Below, piece by piece: positions 1-6,516 of a stretch of DNA of 11,599 bases (position 1 is its first letter; every line of letters begins with the position of its first letter). Made by a program: the position numbers and the translations under genes. The notes under the pieces were generated by a model. It was not told the origin of the DNA. It ran no database searches and saw only the letters and a program-made list of their open reading frames with translations. Source of the DNA: JAQGMJ01 sp036271855 (GTDB taxonomy: Bacteria; Pseudomonadota; Gammaproteobacteria; Burkholderiales; JAEUOS01); assembly GCA_036271855.1 (NCBI GenBank), contig DATAZV010000424.1, positions 1 to 11,599 of the forward strand. The letters run 5' to 3'.

Positions 1-510
1 CTTTTGCTCGGGGTCGTAGCGCATTTCGACATAGCCCGACACCGGGAAGTCCTTGCGGAAGGGGTGGCCGATAAAGCCGTAGTCGGTAAGGATGCGCCGC
101 AGGTCGTCATGGCCTTCGAAGACGATGCCGTAAAAATCGAAAGCCTCGCGTTCGTACCAGCCGGCCGCCGACCAGATGCCATGCGCTGAAGGCAGCACTG
201 GCAGGTCGTCGTCGGGGCAAAAGCTGCGCACGCGCAGGCGCCAGTTGTGCGTAATCGACAACAGGTGCAGGACAACAGCGAAGCGCGAACCCTGCCATAG
301 GCCGTCGCCATAGGCGGAATAATCCAGGCCGCAGAGGTCGAGACACTGCTCGAATTTCAGGCCGGCGTCATCACGCAGGATGGTGCAGGACTCGATGTAA
401 TCCTTGGCCGGCACCACCACTGTGATCTCGCCTAAGGCGACGGTGATGGATGTGGCCCGCGCACCGAGTGCGGTTTCGAGGTTGGCCTTGAGGGTTTCGA
501 GTGAAGTCAT
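1..510 (-). CDS. nuoC: NADH-quinone oxidoreductase subunit C (partial, C-terminus off window)
   Basis: This is the 30 kDa peripheral-arm subunit of respiratory complex I, which helps carry electrons from NADH to quinone at the cytoplasmic face of the inner membrane. From ATG at 508-510 the frame stays open to base 1, giving 170 residues; full-length family members have about 200, so the C-terminal end is missing. The family signature is visible as WYEREAFDFYGIVFEGH (residues 118-134), followed by LRRIL and GHPFRKDFPVSGYVEMRYD (149-166). The gene lies 77 bases after the nuoB stop, and no strong Shine-Dalgarno is seen before the ATG, so translation may depend on the upstream genes. Order and strand match a nuoABC operon continuing to nuoD outside the window. 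Confidence 0.95.
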   Translation of the reverse strand, partial: MTSLETLKANLETALGARATSITVALGEITVVVPAKDYIESCTILRDDAGLKFEQCLDLCGLDYSAYGDGLWQGSRFAVVLHLLSITHNWRLRVRSFCPDDDLPVLPSAHGIWSAAGWYEREAFDFYGIVFEGHDDLRRILTDYGFIGHPFRKDFPVSGYVEMRYDPEQK

Positions 511-587
511 GCGCTTGGCTGTTTGGGACTTGGCTGGCGGCCTGCGGGAGAAATCGACTGACGCGCGATTAATTTGGACGGCGCGCC

Positions 588-1064
588 TCAGCGCGCGATG
601 GTATTGGTCCGTTTGATCTTGTTCTGCAACTGCATGATGCCGTAGAGCAGCGCCTCCGCCGTCGGCGGGCAGCCTGGCACGTAGATGTCCACCGGCACGA
701 TGCGGTCGCAGCCGCGCACCACGGAATAGGAATAGTGATAGTAGCCGCCGCCGTTGGCGCAGGAGCCCATCGAGATGACCCAGCGCGGTTCGCTCATCTG
801 GTCGTACACCTTGCGCAGCGCCGGCGCCATCTTGTTGCACAGGGTACCGGCGACGATCATCACGTCGCTCTGGCGCGGGCTGGGGCGGAACACGATGCCG
901 AAACGGTCGAGGTCGTAGCGCGCCGCGCCGGCGTGCATCATTTCCACCGCGCAGCAGGCCAGGCCGAAGGTCATCGGCCAGAGCGACCCGGTGCGGGTCC
1001 AGTTGATCAGCTTGTCGGCCGTGGTGGTGACAAAACCTTCGGAGAGTACGCCTTCAATGCTCAT
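588..1064 (-). CDS. nuoB: NADH-quinone oxidoreductase subunit B (N2 cluster subunit)
   Basis: This is the complex I subunit that holds the terminal [4Fe-4S] cluster N2, which passes electrons to ubiquinone. The product has 158 residues, normal for the family. The expected N2 ligands are all present: adjacent C37-C38 in LACCAVEMM, C102 in MGSCANGGGYY and C132 in VPGCPPT. The ATG at 1062-1064 has a good GAGAGG ribosome site (1073-1078) eight bases upstream. It follows nuoA by 40 bases and precedes nuoC by 77, as in the usual operon. Nothing unusual is seen. Confidence 0.97.
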   Translation of the reverse strand: MSIEGVLSEGFVTTTADKLINWTRTGSLWPMTFGLACCAVEMMHAGAARYDLDRFGIVFRPSPRQSDVMIVAGTLCNKMAPALRKVYDQMSEPRWVISMGSCANGGGYYHYSYSVVRGCDRIVPVDIYVPGCPPTAEALLYGIMQLQNKIKRTNTIAR

Positions 1065-1104
1065 GCTTTTAACCTCTCATCCGGACCGTTGCAGGCCATG
1101 CCGC

Positions 1105-1479
1105 TTATTCCCACTCCAGCGCACCCTTTTTCCACAGGTACACCAGGCCCAGCACCAGTTCGAGGATGAATATGAAAATCGAAACGAATACCTGCGGCCC
1201 CAGTTCCTTGGCCGTCGCGGCCCAAGGAAACAGCAGCGCTGTTTCCAGGTCGAACAGGATGAACAGGATGGCGATGAGGTAGTAGCGCACGTCGAACTTC
1301 ATGCGCGCGTCTTCGAAGGCTTCGAAGCCGCATTCGTAGGGGGAGTTTTTCTGCGAGTCGGGCTTGTGCGGCCCGAGGACGCGGCCCAGGAACATCGGCA
1401 CCACACCGACGCCGACGCCGACGCAGATGAATAGCAATACCGGGAAGTAACTTGCTAGGAAGTGGTCTTCTAGGTTCAT
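1105..1479 (-). CDS. nuoA: NADH-quinone oxidoreductase subunit A
   Basis: This small inner-membrane subunit of complex I borders the quinone-access region between the membrane and peripheral arms. The product is 124 residues with three predicted transmembrane segments at about 11-31, 66-86 and 96-116. The loop after the first helix carries the family signature SPYECGFEAF (46-55) with conserved C50, followed by DARMKFDVRYY and the conserved acidic pair D77/E79 in FDLE. It is the first nuo gene, 59 bases downstream of the tRNA-Leu 3' end. No clear separate promoter was seen in that gap, so it may be transcribed with the tRNA and the genes above it. The ribosome site is weak (GGGCAG, about 3 bases upstream). 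Confidence 0.96.
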   Translation of the reverse strand: MNLEDHFLASYFPVLLFICVGVGVGVVPMFLGRVLGPHKPDSQKNSPYECGFEAFEDARMKFDVRYYLIAILFILFDLETALLFPWAATAKELGPQVFVSIFIFILELVLGLVYLWKKGALEWE

Positions 1480-1538
1480 GAACTGCCCAGAATTCTTTCA
1501 ACCGACCCCGGAGCAGACCCCGAGGTCCCATTCGCTAT

Positions 1539-1623
1539 TGGTGCCGACGATGAGACTCGAACTCATACGCCTTTCGGCACTGCCCCCTCAAGACAGCGTG
1601 TCTACCAATTCCACCACGTCGGC
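1539..1623 (-). tRNA. tRNA-Leu (anticodon GAG)
   Basis: The minus strand folds as a class II tRNA. The acceptor pairs GCCGACG with CGTCGGC, followed by discriminator A and an encoded CCA (1539-1541). The anticodon stem CTGTC/GGCAG encloses loop TTGAGGG, giving GAG with U33. A short variable arm GCC-GAAA-GGC is present, and the T arm is ATGAG-TTCGAGT-CTCAT. The long variable arm and D-loop are as expected for leucine. It sits between secG and nuoA on the same strand, consistent with cotranscription and processing from a longer transcript. Confidence 0.97.
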
Positions 1624-1651
1624 TTGTACTTGCGCGATTCTTCGAGGGAAT

Positions 1652-1677
1652 GAACAAAAGTTCGGAACAAAAGTTCG
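1652..1677. repeat. Tandem 13-bp repeat with GAAC-N4-GTTC symmetry
   Basis: The unit gaacaaaagttcg occurs twice in immediate succession (1652-1664 and 1665-1677). Each copy is an imperfect palindrome, GAAC-AAAA-GTTC. It lies 28 bases upstream of the tRNA-Leu 5' end and after the secG stop, where an operator or a leader element would act. The half-site arrangement resembles the GAAC-N4-GTTC LexA box known from Gram-positive bacteria; betaproteobacterial LexA normally uses a different site, so that similarity may be chance. The repeat itself is certain and its role is unknown. Confidence 0.6.
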
Positions 1678-1695
1678 TGAATCTCGCAAAGCAGC

Positions 1696-1701
1696 ATTGT
1701 A
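1696..1701 (-). promoter_or_regulatory. Candidate -10 box upstream of tRNA-Leu/nuoA
   Basis: On the minus strand, TACAAT lies seven bases beyond the secG stop codon. It would start transcription near 1689, ahead of the tandem GAAC repeat and tRNA-Leu. No good -35 hexamer is found 16-18 bases upstream (ACCAGA or similar), so activity is uncertain. The alternative is read-through from the tpiA promoter. Confidence 0.35.
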
Positions 1702-1707
1702 ACGCTT

Positions 1708-2124
1708 TTACTTCGGTATCTGGTTAATTTTTGCGGGTTCGTTGCTCACCGCGGCAGCGCCGCCGGAGGCCGGCGCGGACGCCTGGCCGGGGATCGCCGA
1801 AGGCGAAGGCGGCGCGGCCGGCACCGGCACTGCCGGACCCGACGGCAAGGTCACGCCTTCCATCACGCCGCCGCCGGTGCGCGGCTTGTGGGTGGCGATG
1901 AAAGCCATACCCAGGCTGGTGAGAAAGAATATCGTCGCCACCACCGCGGTGGTGCGCGAAAGAAAGTTCGCGCTGCCGGTGGCGCCGAACAGGCTGCCGG
2001 CGGAGCCGCCGCCGAACGAAGCACCCATATCGGCACCCTTGCCGTGCTGAAGCAATACCAGGCCGATGATGACCAGTGCCGCGATGACGTGAACTACGAT
2101 AACCAGTGTTTGCAGAATGTCCAT
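1708..2124 (-). CDS. secG: Preprotein translocase subunit SecG
   Basis: SecG is the small accessory subunit of the SecYEG channel and assists SecA-driven protein export through the inner membrane. The 138-residue product has two predicted membrane helices (about 3-24 and 57-77). The conserved cytoplasmic loop lies between them: GLVLLQHGKGADMGASFGGG (21-40), then GSLFGATGSANFLSRTTA. The tail after residue 79 is rich in Pro, Ala and Gly and likely disordered; such tails are common and variable in this family. The gene follows tpiA by 56 bases on the same strand and has only a weak ribosome site. Association of secG with tpiA and nuo is typical of betaproteobacteria. Confidence 0.95.
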   Translation of the reverse strand: MDILQTLVIVVHVIAALVIIGLVLLQHGKGADMGASFGGGSAGSLFGATGSANFLSRTTAVVATIFFLTSLGMAFIATHKPRTGGGVMEGVTLPSGPAVPVPAAPPSPSAIPGQASAPASGGAAAVSNEPAKINQIPK

Positions 2125-2180
2125 GATTTCCAGTCGCGGGCGCGGCCTTGCGGCGATGCGCCCGATTAATAATTCTTAAG

Positions 2181-2936
2181 CTAAGCCGCCGCCTTGCAAA
2201 TGGCGGCGAACTCCTGCGCTTGCAAGGAGGCGCCGCCGACCAGGCCGCCGTCGATGTCCGGGCAGGCGAACAGCGCCTGCGCGTTGTTCGCCTTGACGCT
2301 GCCGCCGTAGAGTATGCGCACGGCAGTTGCTACGTTGGTGCTCTGCGCCCAGATGCGCGCGCGGATGAAGGCATGCACCGCCTGCGCCTGCTCGGTGCTT
2401 GCCGTCTTGCCGGTACCGATGGCCCAGACCGGCTCGTAAGCCACCACGCCACCACCCAGTTTTTCCACACCCAGCGACAGCACAGCGTCGAGTTGCCCCG
2501 CCACCACTGCTTCGGTTGCACCAGCTTCGCGCTCGGCCAGGGTCTCGCCGACGCAAAGAATCGGCACCAGGCCCGCTGCCAGCACGGCGGCATATTTCGC
2601 CGCCACCTGCGCATTGCTTTCACCGAACAGCGCACGCCGCTCGGAGTGGCCGACGATCACGTAGCGCACGCCGAATTCCTTCAGCATGGCGCAGGAAATC
2701 TCGCCGGTGTAAGCCCCGCTGGCGTGTTCGCTTGCGTTCTGCGCGCCCAATGCAATGTTGCTGCCCTTGACCAACTCCGCCACCTGCGGCAGATACAGTG
2801 CGGGGGCGCACACCGCCACGTCCGCCGCCGCAAAACCGGCGAGCGCCGACGCCAGACCGGCCACCAGTTCGCCGTTGGCGGCGAGGCTGCCGTTCATTTT
2901 CCAGTTACCGGCGACGAATTTGCGGCGCGATGCCAT
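2181..2936 (-). CDS. tpiA: Triosephosphate isomerase
   Basis: This cytoplasmic enzyme interconverts dihydroxyacetone phosphate and glyceraldehyde 3-phosphate in glycolysis and gluconeogenesis. The product is 251 residues, the usual length. Active-site residues are visible: N11 and K13 in GNWKMN, the electrophile H97 in VIVGHSERR, and the catalytic base E168 in AYEPVWAIGTGKTAS. The last motif also contains the start of the mobile phosphate-binding loop. The phosphate-binding YGGSVKANN (210-218) follows. The ATG at 2934-2936 gives the expected MASRRKFVAGNWKMN amino end. The leader from the predicted start site is only about 30 bases, and no strong Shine-Dalgarno is seen. It is the first gene of a tpiA-secG unit. 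Confidence 0.97.
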   Translation of the reverse strand: MASRRKFVAGNWKMNGSLAANGELVAGLASALAGFAAADVAVCAPALYLPQVAELVKGSNIALGAQNASEHASGAYTGEISCAMLKEFGVRYVIVGHSERRALFGESNAQVAAKYAAVLAAGLVPILCVGETLAEREAGATEAVVAGQLDAVLSLGVEKLGGGVVAYEPVWAIGTGKTASTEQAQAVHAFIRARIWAQSTNVATAVRILYGGSVKANNAQALFACPDIDGGLVGGASLQAQEFAAICKAAA

Positions 2937-2964
2937 CGGATTCAGTTGCGAAATAGAGTGTGCG

Positions 2965-2987
2965 AAACCTTTGAATTATAAAGGTTT
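2965..2987. repeat. 23-bp palindrome over the tpiA -10 box
   Basis: The arms aaaccttt (2965-2972) and aaaggttt (2980-2987) are exact inverted copies separated by seven bases. The -10 box TATAAT (2975-2980) lies in the spacer and overlaps the right arm by one base. The geometry fits a dimeric repressor site that would block RNA polymerase. No known regulator is recognised. Confidence 0.55.
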
Positions 2988-3004
2988 TGGGCCTAAAGCG
3001 TCAA
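2975..3004 (-). promoter_or_regulatory. tpiA promoter (sigma70 type)
   Basis: On the minus strand there is a -35 box TTGACG (2999-3004), an 18-base spacer and a perfect -10 box TATAAT (2975-2980), predicting a start near 2967. This is the best promoter match in the window and should drive tpiA, secG and perhaps the genes beyond. It is enclosed by two inverted repeats, listed separately. Confidence 0.85.
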
Positions 3005-3028
3005 ATCGGTGCAAAAACGGCCCAAAAC
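2984..3028. repeat. Inverted repeat flanking the tpiA -35 box
   Basis: The arms gttttgggcc (2984-2993) and ggcccaaaac (3019-3028) are perfect 10-base inverted copies, 25 bases apart, and the -35 box lies between them. It overlaps the arm of the neighbouring palindrome by four bases. It could be a second operator, or form a hairpin in read-through RNA from the upstream crotonase gene; no T-run follows that would make it a classic terminator. Confidence 0.5.
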
Positions 3029-3046
3029 TTTCACAATTTTCACAAT
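3029..3046. repeat. Tandem 9-bp direct repeat upstream of tpiA promoter
   Basis: The unit tttcacaat occurs twice in a row (ATTGTGAAA on the transcribed-direction strand), about 61 to 79 bases upstream of the predicted tpiA start. This is the usual distance for an activator site. It directly abuts the outer inverted repeat. Function is unknown. Confidence 0.4.
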
Positions 3047-3067
3047 CGCGTCGCCACGACAATGGCA

Positions 3068-3790
3068 TCAAAGTGCCCGGAACGCGCGGATGCGCGCCTT
3101 CAGATCGCCTGCCGTCAGCGACTCGACGAGTGCCGCCATATCCGCCGCCCGGGTGTCGGTGAGCGTCAGCCCATGCAGGCGCCCTTGCGCCTGCGCCGTC
3201 AGCGATTGCGCCGCCGTCTCCGCGCGCGCGATCTGCGCAGGCCAGGCGCCCGCCTCCACCAGTGTCGCCAGCCCGAGACGTTGCGCCTGCGGTGCATCCG
3301 TCACCGCTGCCGCCCGCAGCAGCTGCCGCGCCGGCTCCTGGCCGATGCGTGCCGCCAACCTGCGCGTCCCCAGCGCCAGGCCGAACTTCCAGCCCGGCAT
3401 ACGCAGGCGGGTCTCCGGTGAAATCACGCGCTCGTCGCAGGCCAGCAGCAGATCGGCGCCGGCACCGAAGCAGCCGCCCTGGGCCAGCGCCAGCGTGGCG
3501 CAGGGTGCATGGTAAAACCATTGCAACAATTGCTCGATGCGAATGAAGCGCCAAGCCAGCTCGGCGACGCTCTGGTCCTCGAAGCCGCTGAAATCAAATC
3601 CGGCGCAAAAGTTGCGCCCCTCGCCGCGCAGCACGATCAGGCGTGGGGCATCAGCAGCCTGCTTATCGGCTTGGCCCACCACCTCATGCAAAGCCTCGAC
3701 CAGGGACGCATTCAGCGCATTGGCCTTGTCCGGCCGATTCAGCGTCAGGGTGGTGACCGGCCCCTCGCGGGTGACCAGCAGTTCGCTCAT
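3068..3790 (-). CDS. Crotonase-fold enoyl-CoA hydratase/isomerase family protein lacking catalytic Glu pair
   Basis: The 240-residue product has the crotonase fold that binds acyl-CoA thioesters: LNRPDKANALN near the N-terminus, the oxyanion-hole segment GEGRNFCAGFDFSGF (56-70), and GGCFGAGADLLLACDERV (105-122). Both glutamates of classic enoyl-CoA hydratase are replaced: the first position is D113 (GAGAD) and the second is G133 (in MPGWKFG where PE is usual). The following LGxxPGxGGTQRL segment is also about three residues short. It is therefore unlikely to be a standard hydratase; another CoA thioester reaction is possible, and the substrate is unknown. I chose the ATG at 3788-3790 because AGGAGG lies eight bases upstream; an in-frame ATG at 3812-3814 would place that site inside the gene. 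The gene sits alone between the tRNA cluster and tpiA. Confidence 0.85.
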   Translation of the reverse strand: MSELLVTREGPVTTLTLNRPDKANALNASLVEALHEVVGQADKQAADAPRLIVLRGEGRNFCAGFDFSGFEDQSVAELAWRFIRIEQLLQWFYHAPCATLALAQGGCFGAGADLLLACDERVISPETRLRMPGWKFGLALGTRRLAARIGQEPARQLLRAAAVTDAPQAQRLGLATLVEAGAWPAQIARAETAAQSLTAQAQGRLHGLTLTDTRAADMAALVESLTAGDLKARIRAFRAL

Positions 3791-3834
3791 TTTGCCGCCC
3801 TCCTCCCGCCGCATGGAAAACCCGGCCGGGAAAT

Positions 3835-3864
3835 GAACACGGCCACCGAAGTGGCCGCGCGTTC
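3835..3864 (-). terminator. UUCG-tetraloop hairpin downstream of tRNA-His
   Basis: In RNA from the minus strand, CGGCCAC-UUCG-GUGGCCG (3840-3857) forms a perfect seven-pair stem closed by the extra-stable C(UUCG)G loop, flanked by a further GAAC/GTTC pairing. It starts about 18 bases after the tRNA-His CCA and precedes the crotonase gene. The following bases (TGTTCATTTC) are only weakly T-rich, so it is either a modest terminator of the tRNA transcript or a processing/stability element. A second GC palindrome, CCCGGCCGGG, followed by TTTT lies at 3821-3830. Confidence 0.5.
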
Positions 3865-3881
3865 ACACTGCTCGAATTTTT

Positions 3882-3958
3882 TGGGGTGGCCGATGGGACT
3901 CGAACCCACGACAACTGGAATCACAATCCAGGACTCTACCAACTGAGCTACGGCCACC
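3882..3958 (-). tRNA. tRNA-His (anticodon GTG)
   Basis: The minus strand gives acceptor GTGGCCG paired with CGGCCAC. The anticodon arm CTGGA-TTGTGAT-TCCAG carries GTG, and the T arm is GTGGG-TTCGAGT-CCCAT. The histidine hallmark is present: an extra G-1 (3958) opposite discriminator C73 (3885). CCA is encoded at 3882-3884. It is the last tRNA of the Pro-Arg-His cluster. Confidence 0.98.
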
Positions 3959-4026
3959 ACTGTTTCACCGCCGCATCCGCACAACAATCGCCGCGACAGC
4001 TTGCTGCAAATCTTTGCCAACTGCTC

Positions 4027-4103
4027 TGGCCTGCCCGACAGGATTCGAACCTGTGACCCTCGGCTTAGAAGGCCGATGCTCTATCCAACTGAGCTACGGG
4101 CAG
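4027..4103 (-). tRNA. tRNA-Arg (anticodon TCT)
   Basis: The acceptor CTGCCCG pairs with CGGGCAG, followed by discriminator G and an encoded CCA (4027-4029). The anticodon arm TCGGC-CTTCTAA-GCCGA carries TCT, and the T loop is TTCGAAT. It lies 68 bases upstream of tRNA-His and 73 bases downstream of tRNA-Pro on the same strand, so the three are probably one transcript. Confidence 0.97.
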
Positions 4104-4176
4104 CCTATCTGCTGGGTCCGCCTTTACCGCCGGGCTAAAACAAAAACGTGAGCGCATCATGCGTGTACTGCTTAAG

Positions 4177-4253
4177 TGGTCGGGGTGGAGAGATTCGAAC
4201 TCCCGACATCCTGGTCCCAAACCAGGCGCGCTACCAGGCTACGCTACACCCCG
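4177..4253 (-). tRNA. tRNA-Pro (anticodon TGG)
   Basis: The acceptor CGGGGTG pairs with CACCCCG, with discriminator A and encoded CCA (4177-4179). The anticodon arm CCTGG-TTTGGGA-CCAGG carries TGG, and the T arm is GGGAG-TTCGAAT-CTCTC. It is the promoter-proximal gene of the cluster, with an extended -10 box ending ten bases before its 5' end. Confidence 0.97.
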
Positions 4254-4262
4254 AACGGGCGA

Positions 4263-4271
4263 ATTGTAGCA
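4263..4271 (-). promoter_or_regulatory. Extended -10 promoter of the tRNA-Pro-Arg-His cluster
   Basis: The minus strand carries TGCTACAAT, an extended -10 box (TGn plus TACAAT at 4263-4268), placing the start about three bases before tRNA-Pro. The -35 region is poor (GGAGTT or similar at 16-17 bases), which an extended -10 can offset. An 8-base inverted repeat, cgggcgaa/ttcgcccg (4256-4263 and 4275-4282), spans the box and the likely start point. Confidence 0.6.
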
Positions 4272-4310
4272 AATTTCGCCCGAAAACTCCCCATAAATCT
4301 GCACTTCGGC

Positions 4311-4345
4311 CTCTTTCGCGCGAGCCGGAAGCCCGCGCGAAAGAG
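4311..4345 (-). terminator. 12-bp hairpin downstream of pnp
   Basis: Perfect inverted arms ctctttcgcgcg (4311-4322) and cgcgcgaaagag (4334-4345), with an 11-base loop, lie 14 bases beyond the pnp stop codon. The stem is long enough to end or protect the pnp transcript. No T-run follows on the minus strand (GCCGAAGTG), so intrinsic termination is not certain; a 3'-end stabilising stem is an alternative. Confidence 0.55.
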
Positions 4346-4359
4346 CCTAGTCGCCAGCC

Positions 4360-6480
4360 TTAAGCGGCGGGCGCTTCGGCCGGCGGCGCGGCGTCGGCGG
4401 CGGCAGCCTTCATCGACAGGCGCAGGCGGCCCTTGTCGTCGGCTTCCAGCACCTTGACCTTGACGATCTGGCCTTCCTTCAGGTAGTCGGAAACGGCGTT
4501 GACGCGCTCATTCGCAATCTGCGAAATGTGCAGCAAGCCGTCCTTGCCCGGCAGCACCTGCACGATGGCGCCGAAGTCCAGCAGGCGCAGGATCGGGCCT
4601 TCGTAGATCTTGCCCACTTCGACTTCCGCGGTGATTTGCGCAATGCGTTCCTGCGCGGCACGGCCGGCTTCGGCCGAGACGGAGGCGATGGTCACCGAAC
4701 CGTCGTCCTGGATGTCGATGGTGGCGCCGGTCTCTTCGCAGAGGGCGCGAATCACCGCGCCGCCCTTGCCGATGACGTCGCGGATCTTTTCCGGATTGAT
4801 CTTCATGGTGATCATGCGCGGCGCGAAGTCGGACAGCTGCGTATTCGCACCCGACATCGCCTGCTTCATTTGCGCCAGGATGTGCAGGCGCGCTTCCAGT
4901 GCCTGGTCCAGCGCCACCTTCATGATTTCCTTGGTGATGCCCTGGATCTTGATGTCCATCTGCAGCGCGGTCACGCCGTTTTCCGAACCAGCCACCTTGA
5001 AGTCCATGTCGCCCAGGTGATCTTCGTCGCCCAGGATGTCGGTCAGCACGGCGAACTTGTTGCCTTCCTTGATCAAGCCCATGGCGATACCGGCGACGTG
5101 CGCCTTCAGCGGCACGCCCGCGTCCATCAGCGCCAGGCAGCCGCCGCACACCGAAGCCATCGACGAGGAGCCGTTGGACTCGGTGATTTCCGAAACCACG
5201 CGCATGGTGTAGGCAAAATCTTCCGCCTTCGGCAGCACCGCCAGCAGCGCGCGCTTGGCCAGGCGGCCGTGACCGATTTCGCGGCGCTTCGGGGTGCCGA
5301 CACGGCCGGTTTCACCGGTGGCGTAGGGAGGCATGTTGTAGTGGAGCATGAAGCGGTCGCGGTACTCGCCCATCAGCGCGTCGATGATCTGCTCGTCGCG
5401 CGCGGTGCCGAGAGTGGCCACCACCAGCGCTTGCGTCTCGCCGCGGGTGAACAGCGAAGAGCCGTGCGAACGCGGCAGCACGCTGTTGCGGATCGAGATC
5501 GGGCGCACGGTGCGGGTGTCGCGGCCGTCGATGCGCGGCTCGCCTTCGAGGATCTGCGTGCGCACGATCTTCGATTCGAGGCTGAAGCAGATGTCCTTGA
5601 CGACGTTGCCGTTCGGCCCGCCTTCTTCGCCCACCTTCAATTCCTTGAACACGCCCTTCCAGATTTCGTCGATCTTTTGCGAGCGGCCCTGCTTTTGCTT
5701 GATCTGGAACGCAGCGCGCAATTCGGTCTCGGCCAGCGCGGAAATGCGCTCGATCAGCGGCTCGTCCTTGGCCGGGGCTTTCCAGTCCCATTCCGGCTTG
5801 CCGGCTTCCAGCACCAGCTCGTTGATCGCCTTGATCGCGGCCTGCATCTGGTCGTGGCCGAACACCACCGCGCCCAGCATGATTTCTTCGGACAACTGGT
5901 CGGCTTCCGACTCCACCATCAGCACGGCAGCTTCGGTGCCGGCCACCACCAGGTCCAGGCGGGAGGTTTTCAGTTGTTCCTTGGTCGGGTTCAGCACGTA
6001 CTGGCCGTCGACATAGCCGACGCGCGCGGCGCCGATCGGGCCGTTGAAGGGCATGCCGGAAATGGCCAGCGCGGCGGAAGCGCCGATCAGGGCGGCGATG
6101 TCCGGATCAATTTCCGGGTTCACGCTCATCACGGTGCAGACGACCTGCACTTCGTTGTAGTAGCCGTCCGGGAACAGCGGGCGGATCGGGCGGTCGATCA
6201 GGCGCGAGGTCAGGGTCTCTTTTTCGGAAGGACGGCCTTCACGCTTGAAAAAGCCGCCGGGGATCTTGCCCGCGGCGTAGGTCTTTTCCATGTAATCGAC
6301 GGTCAGGGGGAAAAAGTCCTGGCCGGCCTTGGCCGACTTCGCGCCGGTGACGGCGGCGAGCACCACGGTGTCTTCGATCGACACCATCACGGCGCCGCTG
6401 GCCTGGCGCGCGACCTCGCCGGTTTCCAGGGTGACCGTGTGCTGGCCGTACTGGAAGGATTTTTTATGGATGTTGAACAA
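4360..6480 (-). CDS. pnp: Polyribonucleotide nucleotidyltransferase (PNPase)
   Basis: PNPase is a trimeric 3'-5' phosphorolytic exoribonuclease for mRNA decay and small-RNA metabolism, and part of degradosome complexes in many proteobacteria. Numbered from the TTG start (706 residues): first RNase PH domain about 9-140 with FFPLTVDYMEKTYAAGKIPG (56-75); helical linker; second RNase PH domain about 318-540 with RSHGSSLFTRGETQ (337-350) and catalytic GDEDHLGDMDF (D485, D491); KH domain with GKGG at 571-574; S1 domain about 620-690; and a short Ala/Pro tail. I place the start at TTG 6478-6480 because homologues begin MFN-x-K and AAGGA lies seven bases upstream. The in-frame ATG at 6517-6519 would add 13 unusual residues and bury that site. 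It lies downstream of rpsO, as in most proteobacteria. Confidence 0.96.
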   Translation of the reverse strand: MFNIHKKSFQYGQHTVTLETGEVARQASGAVMVSIEDTVVLAAVTGAKSAKAGQDFFPLTVDYMEKTYAAGKIPGGFFKREGRPSEKETLTSRLIDRPIRPLFPDGYYNEVQVVCTVMSVNPEIDPDIAALIGASAALAISGMPFNGPIGAARVGYVDGQYVLNPTKEQLKTSRLDLVVAGTEAAVLMVESEADQLSEEIMLGAVVFGHDQMQAAIKAINELVLEAGKPEWDWKAPAKDEPLIERISALAETELRAAFQIKQKQGRSQKIDEIWKGVFKELKVGEEGGPNGNVVKDICFSLESKIVRTQILEGEPRIDGRDTRTVRPISIRNSVLPRSHGSSLFTRGETQALVVATLGTARDEQIIDALMGEYRDRFMLHYNMPPYATGETGRVGTPKRREIGHGRLAKRALLAVLPKAEDFAYTMRVVSEITESNGSSSMASVCGGCLALMDAGVPLKAHVAGIAMGLIKEGNKFAVLTDILGDEDHLGDMDFKVAGSENGVTALQMDIKIQGITKEIMKVALDQALEARLHILAQMKQAMSGANTQLSDFAPRMITMKINPEKIRDVIGKGGAVIRALCEETGATIDIQDDGSVTIASVSAEAGRAAQERIAQITAEVEVGKIYEGPILRLLDFGAIVQVLPGKDGLLHISQIANERVNAVSDYLKEGQIVKVKVLEADDKGRLRLSMKAAAADAAPPAEAPAA

Positions 6481-6516
6481 GGGTTGTTCCTTTCTTGGGA
6501 TGCCGGCTTGCCGAGT

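Noticed and set aside
1061..1531. 156-codon minus-strand frame overlapping nuoA
   Set aside because: It is Arg/Pro-rich and overlaps nuoA, nuoB and the start of the tRNA-Leu spacer; nuoA in the neighbouring frame has the family signature and helices.
1652..1677. Start of a CRISPR-like or longer repeat array
   Set aside because: Only two directly adjacent copies with no spacer between them and no cas genes nearby.
2148..2981. 277-codon plus-strand frame opposite tpiA
   Set aside because: It is antisense to an intact triosephosphate isomerase gene and runs through its promoter; no family features.
3882..4253. tRNA cluster as an integration site for a mobile element
   Set aside because: All three tRNAs are complete with CCA, and I saw no integrase and no direct repeat of a tRNA 3' end; the seven-base match in the nearby hairpin is too short to be an attachment site.
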